Shown here piece after piece: positions 59,105 through 64,000 of a stretch of 64,000 bases of DNA. Every line of letters starts with the position of its first letter. Positions within the stretch are counted from its first letter, which is position 1. The DNA comes from Hwanghaeella sp964350445 (GTDB lineage Bacteria; Pseudomonadota; Alphaproteobacteria; UBA8366; Aestuariispiraceae), in the NCBI GenBank assembly GCA_964350445.1, contig CAYGKA010000011.1, positions 1 through 64,000 on the forward strand, given 5' to 3'. Under the pieces are notes generated by a model. That model did no database searches. It worked only from the letters and a program-made list of their open reading frames with translations, and was not told the origin of the DNA. A program made the translations under genes and the position numbers.

Positions 59105-59941
59105 TCAGTTACCCTCCTTTGCGGTCGCCGTTCCGCCTTTCCGGAGCCATGCCAGCAAACGCGGCAGCGGCGACAGGCTGACGATGAACAGGAAGAGCGC
59201 AGCAACAACGATCGACGGACCGGAAGGCGTATCCCATTCAAGCGATCCAAACAGCCCACCGACAACGGCGAGTGCCCCGGCAACCGACGCAATGATCGCC
59301 ATCTGCTCGGGCCCAACGGCGAAACGCCGAGCAGTCGCCGCCGGTATGATCAGCATTGCCGTGATAAGTAGGACGCCGACGATCTTCATCGAAATCGCAA
59401 TCACGGTCGCCATCAGCAACATAAGCACGATATTGGCGCGGTCCGGATTCATGCCTTCGGCTTCCGCCAGTTCCCGGTTGACCGTCGCCGCAAACAGCGG
59501 CGTCCAGATCAAGGCCAGAACGACGAGTACAGCCGCCCCGCCCAGATAGATAACGAGAATGTCCATGCGCGAGACAGATAGAATATCGCCGAAGAGGAAG
59601 CCCATCAAATCGACCCGCACCCAGGTCAGAAAGGCCAAGACGACAAGGCCCAGCGCCAAGGCGGAATGCGCCAGCAGCCCGAGCAGGGAATCCGAAGATA
59701 CCGTCGCCCGGCGTTGCAAAAACAGCAACGCCATCGAGACGGCCGCGGAAACAAGGAAGACCGCAATGGTAAAATTTATATCCAGCAGGAAGGCCATCGC
59801 CACGCCGAGCAATGCGGCATGCGACAGCGTATCACCAAAATAGGCCAACCGGCGCCAGACGATGAAACAGCCAAGCGGCCCAGTCACCACCGCGACGCCG
59901 ATCCCGGCAAGCATGGCCCGGATGAAGAAATCATCCAGCAT
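59105..59941 (-). CDS. znuB: Zinc ABC transporter permease
   Basis: A 278-residue inner-membrane permease of the ABC-3 family, with about eight helices. Typical: FFIRAMLAGIGVAVVTGPLGCFIVWRRLAYFGDTLSHAALLGVA at the start (residues 5-48, read in parts) and LLITAMLIIPAATARRF. It overlaps the end of znuC by 11 bp. The channel of the high-affinity zinc importer. Confidence 0.93.
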   Translation of the reverse strand: MLDDFFIRAMLAGIGVAVVTGPLGCFIVWRRLAYFGDTLSHAALLGVAMAFLLDINFTIAVFLVSAAVSMALLFLQRRATVSSDSLLGLLAHSALALGLVVLAFLTWVRVDLMGFLFGDILSVSRMDILVIYLGGAAVLVVLALIWTPLFAATVNRELAEAEGMNPDRANIVLMLLMATVIAISMKIVGVLLITAMLIIPAATARRFAVGPEQMAIIASVAGALAVVGGLFGSLEWDTPSGPSIVVAALFLFIVSLSPLPRLLAWLRKGGTATAKEGN

Positions 59942-60833
59942 GGTGCGTTTCCTTTCGCCGGTTTTCCGAGTCGACGGGCTCCTCCGGCGTAAGCGGGTGG
60001 ATATGCCCATGGGGATGATCGTGATGATGACCGTCATCCTGATGACAATGGTCGGTCACCGTGCCGTCGGAATGGCGGACACGCCCGTCAGGCAGATGGG
60101 TATGGTCATGATCATGCTCGTAAACCGCCAGCGTCGATGCCGCTCGTCTGCCGAACAATGTCTGGTATTCCGCGCTGGAGGCAACGGCTGTCGGCGTGCC
60201 CTGGCAGCAGATATGGCCGTTCAGACACAACACGCGATCCGTCGCGGCCATCACGACATGGAGGTCATGGGATATCAGCAGGATGCCGCAGCCGATGTCG
60301 TCTCGAATCCGCTTGATCAAATCGTACAGCGCGATCTCCCCGGAGAAATCCACGCCCTGAACCGGCTCGTCGAGCACAAGCAGGTCCGGTTCCCGGGCCA
60401 TGGCACGGGCCAGCAGGACCCTTTGAAATTCGCCACCAGACAGGGTGCGTACTTCCGCTGAGTCCAAGTGCTTTATGCCTGTCGCCGTCATCGCGGCGTC
60501 GGCTTCGGAGCGCGGCACCCGGCCGGTGAGGTGCATGAAGCGTGCGACGGTAAGCGGCAGCGTCCAATCGACGGAGACCTTCTGCGGCACGTAACCGACG
60601 ACGAGGTCTTTCCTGCGCGACGCGGACCCTTCGTCCGGGCTTAAAATGCCCAGCGCCATCTTCGCCGTCGTCGACTTTCCCGACCCATTCGGCCCGATCA
60701 GGGTGACGATTTCGCCCGGCTCCACCGAAAGATCGACGCCGCGCACGAGCCAGCGCTCCGCCCGTTCCACGCCAGCACCAGTCAAGGAAACAAGGGGATC
60801 CGAATTCCGTGGCACGATGGCCCGCTCCATCAA
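59931..60833 (-). CDS. znuC: Zinc ABC transporter ATP-binding protein with His-rich tail
   Basis: A 300-residue ATPase: Walker A GPNGSGKSTT (about 48-57), signature LSGGEFQRVLLARAM, Walker B LLVLDEPVQGVD, H-loop LLISHDLHVVM. The last 60 residues (about 238-300) are rich in histidine and aspartate (YEHDHDHTHLPDG, HHHDHPHGHIH), an extension seen in some alphaproteobacterial ZnuC proteins and likely to bind zinc at the inner face. First gene of the leftward znuCB-zur unit. Confidence 0.94.
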   Translation of the reverse strand: MMERAIVPRNSDPLVSLTGAGVERAERWLVRGVDLSVEPGEIVTLIGPNGSGKSTTAKMALGILSPDEGSASRRKDLVVGYVPQKVSVDWTLPLTVARFMHLTGRVPRSEADAAMTATGIKHLDSAEVRTLSGGEFQRVLLARAMAREPDLLVLDEPVQGVDFSGEIALYDLIKRIRDDIGCGILLISHDLHVVMAATDRVLCLNGHICCQGTPTAVASSAEYQTLFGRRAASTLAVYEHDHDHTHLPDGRVRHSDGTVTDHCHQDDGHHHDHPHGHIHPLTPEEPVDSENRRKETHHAG

Positions 60834-60863
60834 AATCTTATATTGATCGCATTTATGCCTTAC

Positions 60864-60898
60864 GTTATACCATCACACAAGGAACGTTATCTTATAAC
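60864..60898. promoter_or_regulatory. Two Zur-type operators between znuC and znuA
   Basis: GTTAT-CTT-ATAAC (60886-60898) is a perfect dyad; GTTAT-ACC-ATCAC (60864-60876) is the same with one mismatch. Their centres are 22 bp apart, two helical turns, so two Zur dimers could sit on one face of the DNA. They lie between the divergent znuCB-zur and znuA units, placed to shut both. Confidence 0.75.
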
Positions 60899-60923
60899 AT
60901 ACACCTTCGTGCTGGAGCCCCGC

Positions 60924-61934
60924 ATGCGACATTTTGCTTCCCTTGCCGCCGCCGCCGGCCTTTTTTCGGCCCTCACATTCCCGTCCCTCGCGGAGGGTCC
61001 ACCTGTAGTATTGGCGTCGATCAAGCCGATTCACTCCCTGGTCGCCGCTGTTATGCAAGGCGTGGCGGAACCAGGTTTGATCGTCGAAGGCGCGGCCACG
61101 CCGCATTCCTATGCCTTGAAGCCTTCGCAGGCGGCGCAACTGTCGAAAGCCACGCATGTTTTCTGGATCGGCCACGAATTGGAAGCTTTCCTGGAAAAGC
61201 CGATCGAAACCATTGGCGATCATGCAACCACGGTCGATCTACTGGCAACGCCCGGGTTGAACACGCTCGCATTCCGCGAAGGGGGCGCCTTCGAAGCACA
61301 TGAGGACGATGGTGAAGAACACAAGGGGGAAGCCCATGACGGCGATCACGCCGAGCACGGTAAGGATGGGCACGAACAAGTCGGGCACGAACAAGACGGG
61401 CACGACGAGCATCATCACGACGGGCTGGATCCCCATGTCTGGCTAGACCCGCTAAACGCCGTTGTTATCGTCCGTGAAATCGCGGCGGTGCTGTCGGCGG
61501 ACGATCCCGCCAATGCCAGCCGCTATGCTGCGAATGCCGCGAGGACCGTCGCCGCGCTTGAGGCATTGACGGTCGAGATCGCCGAACAACTGGCCCCGGT
61601 GCAAGGCGCCGCCTTCATCGTCTTTCACGACGGCTACCGCTATTTCGAGGAACGGTTCGGCCTGCATGCCGCCGGGTCCATCACCATCAGCCCGGAAATC
61701 ACGCCCGGCGCCGAACGGATACATGAAATCAGGGACCGGGTGAGCGAGCTCGGCGCATCCTGCGTCTTTGCCGAACCACAATTTGAACCGCGGCTGATCG
61801 CCATCGTCATGGAAGGCAGCCAGGCAAAGGCAGGCACGCTGGACCCGCTGGGCGCGGGCCTGGAGGACGGACCGGACCTCTATTTCAAACTCATCCGCAA
61901 CATGGCAGGAGCAATGCGCGATTGTTTATCGTGA
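60924..61934 (+). CDS. znuA: Zinc ABC transporter substrate-binding protein
   Basis: A 336-residue periplasmic protein with a signal peptide (residues 1-20, FASLAAAAGLFSALTFPSLA). IKPIHSLVAAVMQGV carries the first zinc His, a loop at about 122-168 is packed with His, Asp and Glu (EHGKDGHEQVGHEQDGHDEH), and DPHVWLDPLNAV and VFAEPQFEPRL supply the remaining ligands. The ATG at 60924 is the first that falls after the Zur sites. Confidence 0.94.
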   Translation: MRHFASLAAAAGLFSALTFPSLAEGPPVVLASIKPIHSLVAAVMQGVAEPGLIVEGAATPHSYALKPSQAAQLSKATHVFWIGHELEAFLEKPIETIGDHATTVDLLATPGLNTLAFREGGAFEAHEDDGEEHKGEAHDGDHAEHGKDGHEQVGHEQDGHDEHHHDGLDPHVWLDPLNAVVIVREIAAVLSADDPANASRYAANAARTVAALEALTVEIAEQLAPVQGAAFIVFHDGYRYFEERFGLHAAGSITISPEITPGAERIHEIRDRVSELGASCVFAEPQFEPRLIAIVMEGSQAKAGTLDPLGAGLEDGPDLYFKLIRNMAGAMRDCLS

Positions 61935-61962
61935 CCCTACAAAACATTTCCGGATGGAAAAC

Positions 61963-61992
61963 AAAAACCCCCAGGTTTCCCTGGGGGTTTTT
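61963..61992. terminator. Bidirectional terminator between znuA and tRNA-Val
   Basis: AAAAACCCCCAGG and CCTGGGGGTTTTT arms around a 4-base loop. The A and T runs let it end znuA (+) and the tRNA transcript (-); it lies only 2 bp from the tRNA 3' end. Confidence 0.9.
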
Positions 61993-61994
61993 CA

Positions 61995-62069
61995 TGGTGG
62001 GCACGACTGGGATTGAACCAGTGACCCCCTCGATGTCAACGAGGTGCTCTCCCGCTGAGCTACGCGCCC
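61995..62069 (-). tRNA. tRNA-Val (GAC)
   Basis: A 75-base tRNA on the minus strand with encoded CCA (61995-61997). Acceptor stem GGGCGCG/CGTGCCC, D-arm with AGCTCAGCGGGAGAGC, anticodon stem CCTCG/CGAGG around TTGACAT giving anticodon GAC (valine), T-arm with GGTTCAATCCC. All four arms pair. Confidence 0.96.
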
Positions 62070-62277
62070 TATTTTCCCGCCAACGCCGCGTCATCCGGTG
62101 GTGCCGCAGCGCATATTTCCTGGCAAGGCGCGCGATTTAGCACCCTCTCGCCGGGGTGGCAAGCCTTTTGCCCCCGCTAATTGACCGTCCGGCACGCCGG
62201 AGCCTCCACGGCGGCGGCTTGGGCTTTGGCACGGCGATTGCTGTGTCTTCCAATGAGAGATTGAGAGAGGGTAAACC

Positions 62278-63261
62278 ATGCCTGCCTGGCCACGATTCCC
62301 GGCCGCCATTTCGGCCTTCGCCATCGCACTCGCCTTGTCGAGTTCCGCCGCGGCCACATCCCCAGCGAAAGCCCCGCAGCAGGCCGCAGCGCCGGAACAT
62401 TTGTGCCGTGAGGCGGTCGCAGCTGCAGAAGGTCTGACCGGCATCCCCCAGCATTTGATGCAAGCGATCTCACTGGTCGAATCGGGAATATTCAGGCCCG
62501 AAGCTGGCGGACGGATCGCCTGGCCCTGGACGGTCATGGCGCAGGGGCGAGGGCGCTATTTCGGGTCCCGGCAAGACGCGGTGAACGCGGTGCGCGGACT
62601 GCTGAAAGCCGGCGTCACCAATATCGATGTCGGGTGCATGCAGATTAACCTGCAATATCACGGATTGGCGTTCTCCTCCCTGCAGGAAGCTTTCGACCCC
62701 GTCACGAATGTCGCCTATGCCGCGAGCTTCCTGCTGAACCTGAAAGACCGGCACGGCAATTGGGACAAGGCGGTCCGCTACTACCACTCATCGACTCCGG
62801 CCCGAAACCAACCCTATAAAAAGAAAGTCCGTGCGGAACTGGTCGCGCTTAGAAGCACCGGAACGCCGATGTCCGCCGCGGAGCATTCCCGCCAGGCCAG
62901 CCTGTATGCGCCGGATGTAGCGGGCCAGGATTCGCGCCCCACGGGCAAAGCCCCTTATGGCGGGGTCATGGATACCGGCCCGACCGGCGCGCCGCTGATA
63001 TCAAAGACCGGTCAATCGCCCATCGCGTCCGTGCCGAACGGTGCGCCGAATACCGGCTCGGAAGACCGCAGGATGGACTATCTGAAGACCGCACAATGGC
63101 CTCCGAGAAGCCTGAAAGCGCAATATCAGGCCGAATATAATGCCCGTGCCCGCGTGATGCATCCCAACACAGGCGGAGCGGGACCAGCGGACAAGGTCTT
63201 GTCGAACCCGTTCCTGAGCAAACCGAGTGTCCGAACAGCCGTCAATCCAGCGCCGTCTTGA
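62278..63261 (+). CDS. Lytic transglycosylase (SLT domain) protein
   Basis: A 327-residue secreted protein with a signal peptide (AAISAFAIALALSSSAAA). The SLT fold is marked by IPQHLMQAISLVESG with the catalytic Glu near residue 66, GCMQINLQYHG near residue 119 and AASFLLNLKDRHGNWDKAVRYYHS near residue 149. It cuts peptidoglycan to the 1,6-anhydro product. The C-terminal 110 residues are Pro/Ser/Gly-rich and probably disordered. GAGAGAGGG precedes the ATG. Confidence 0.92.
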   Translation: MPAWPRFPAAISAFAIALALSSSAAATSPAKAPQQAAAPEHLCREAVAAAEGLTGIPQHLMQAISLVESGIFRPEAGGRIAWPWTVMAQGRGRYFGSRQDAVNAVRGLLKAGVTNIDVGCMQINLQYHGLAFSSLQEAFDPVTNVAYAASFLLNLKDRHGNWDKAVRYYHSSTPARNQPYKKKVRAELVALRSTGTPMSAAEHSRQASLYAPDVAGQDSRPTGKAPYGGVMDTGPTGAPLISKTGQSPIASVPNGAPNTGSEDRRMDYLKTAQWPPRSLKAQYQAEYNARARVMHPNTGGAGPADKVLSNPFLSKPSVRTAVNPAPS

Positions 63262-63423
63262 GCCGCCTGCACAGGGTGCAACTAAAGCACCGGAGATACG
63301 CAGATCGCATTTACTACCAAGGTCCAACGGGGCTAGGGTCTGTTCTGAGTTCTGTGAGCAAGTCCTAGAACACCCTAAGGCTTCTGGTAAGTTCGGACCG
63401 GCTTCCGCCGGACAAGGACGGTA

Positions 63424-64000
63424 ATGGTTGTAAAAGCGGAAATAGCCGATCATTTGCAGGAGCTGTTGGATGCCGACGACTCGGAATTCGGCTTCGTTCT
63501 GTTGGATCCGGACGACATCCTGGTCTATGCAAGCAAGGGGTTGCGAGAAGCCTTTCCCGAAGTCGACATGCCAGCGAAGCTATACCAGCCGTACATTGAG
63601 GTCCTTGGGGATTTGATCCGGACAGGAACGCAAACCGGAAAAGACCTTACGCCCGACCAGCAGCTCAACTCCCACATGAAATGGCACAAGGATCCCAAAT
63701 ATCCTTTGGAAGTTCTGTCCAACAAGGGACAGTGGATTCGCTACCGCGAACGGCGCCTCAAAGGCGGATATACGGCAGGCGTCTTCATCGACATCACCGA
63801 CGTCAAGAAGCGGGAACTGGCGCTTGCGGCGCGCGAACAGCGGCTTGCCGATTACGCGGAAGCCGGTTCCGAGTGGCTTTGGCAGACCGATGAAGAGCAT
63901 CGATATACGTATTTTTCGGAGGGGCTGCTGCCCGCGACAGGGTTTACTTCAGAAGACTTGGTGGGAAAGCGCCGCCAGGACATCATAGAGAACAACGCAT
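63424..64000 (+). CDS. PAS-domain sensor protein, 3' truncated by the window
   Basis: An open frame running off the window end; 192 residues visible. AAGGACGG precedes the ATG at 63424. The first PAS-type module (about 15-128) reads EFGFVLLDPDDILVYASKG, WIRYRERRLKGGYTAGVFIDITDVK; a short coiled linker (KRELALAAREQRLADYAEAGS) follows and a second PAS module begins with EWLWQTDEEHRYTYFSEG. Output domain unseen: histidine kinase or GGDEF/EAL are usual. No membrane segment in the visible part, so it is probably cytoplasmic. Confidence 0.85.
   Translation, partial: MVVKAEIADHLQELLDADDSEFGFVLLDPDDILVYASKGLREAFPEVDMPAKLYQPYIEVLGDLIRTGTQTGKDLTPDQQLNSHMKWHKDPKYPLEVLSNKGQWIRYRERRLKGGYTAGVFIDITDVKKRELALAAREQRLADYAEAGSEWLWQTDEEHRYTYFSEGLLPATGFTSEDLVGKRRQDIIENNA

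Noticed and set aside
1..64000. Mobile elements, prophage genes, CRISPR arrays or integration sites
   Set aside because: No transposase, integrase or phage proteins and no regular spaced repeats; the single tRNA is not flanked by an integrase or a partial copy of itself that I can see.

Overview
The window is chromosomal DNA from a GC-rich alphaproteobacterium. Pointers are a C4-pathway 5-aminolevulinate synthase (hemA), Fur- and Zur-type metal regulation, a furan-fatty-acid-like gene set known from Rhodobacter and Rhodopseudomonas, and alphaproteobacterial-looking protein sequences throughout. A Rhodospirillales-like marine or soil heterotroph is my best guess, but no rRNA is present to test it. 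I see no insertion sequence, prophage, CRISPR array or rRNA. There is one tRNA (Val, GAC). Genes are packed tightly and most start and stop within a few bases of their neighbours.

Layout. (1) 1-7.1 kb: a lipid-modification cluster. A flavin amine-oxidase-like protein, a DUF1365 protein, a CFA-synthase-like methyltransferase, an MFS carrier and a DUF3833 lipoprotein run rightwards and meet an NTF2-like protein, an SDR and a DUF6134 protein running leftwards. This resembles the singlet-oxygen/furan fatty acid gene set of R. sphaeroides. (2) 7.5-11.6 kb: Tat-exported PhoX-type phosphatase, RhlE-type helicase, a small unknown protein. (3) 11.6-20 kb: a fused 5-oxoprolinase, AzlCD amino-acid exporter with an AraC regulator, cytochrome P450, iron-containing alcohol dehydrogenase. 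(4) 20.2-27.4 kb: Ca/Na antiporter, then a phosphorus-scavenging region: a phosphonate monoester hydrolase-like sulfatase-superfamily enzyme, GDPD, an uncharacterised 50-residue protein with its own leader and terminator, PhnX, PhnW and a LysR regulator. (5) 27.4-33.1 kb: an EF-hand protein divergent from a two-component system whose kinase gene appears frameshifted at its last codons; DUF1835, enoyl-CoA hydratase, PadR regulator. (6) 33.1-41.6 kb: polyamine-type ABC transporter, hemA, class III aminotransferase, acetyltransferase. (7) 41.6-47.2 kb: carboxy-terminal protease, a VOC-bicupin fusion with a HisC-like aminotransferase, DHA2 efflux carrier.

(8) 47.2-58.7 kb is an iron block: bfd and bfr, an imelysin/di-heme oxidoreductase/imelysin/DUF1513 operon, a secreted unknown, a patatin-like lipase, tonB, and exbB with two exbD genes. 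Similar Fur-box-like sites precede bfd, the imelysin operon, tonB and exbB. The second ExbD carries Asn where the proton-carrying Asp normally sits. (9) 58.7-61.9 kb is a zinc block: zur-znuB-znuC divergent from znuA around two Zur-type dyads spaced 22 bp. (10) 62-64 kb: tRNA-Val, a lytic transglycosylase and the start of a PAS-domain sensor that runs off the end.

The most interesting leads are the atypical methyltransferase and its putative furan-lipid cluster, the ExbD pair with one non-protonatable member, the PMH/GDPD/PhnWX grouping with its anonymous small gene, and the EF-hand/two-component unit with a tandem-repeat operator and a 3'-end frameshift.
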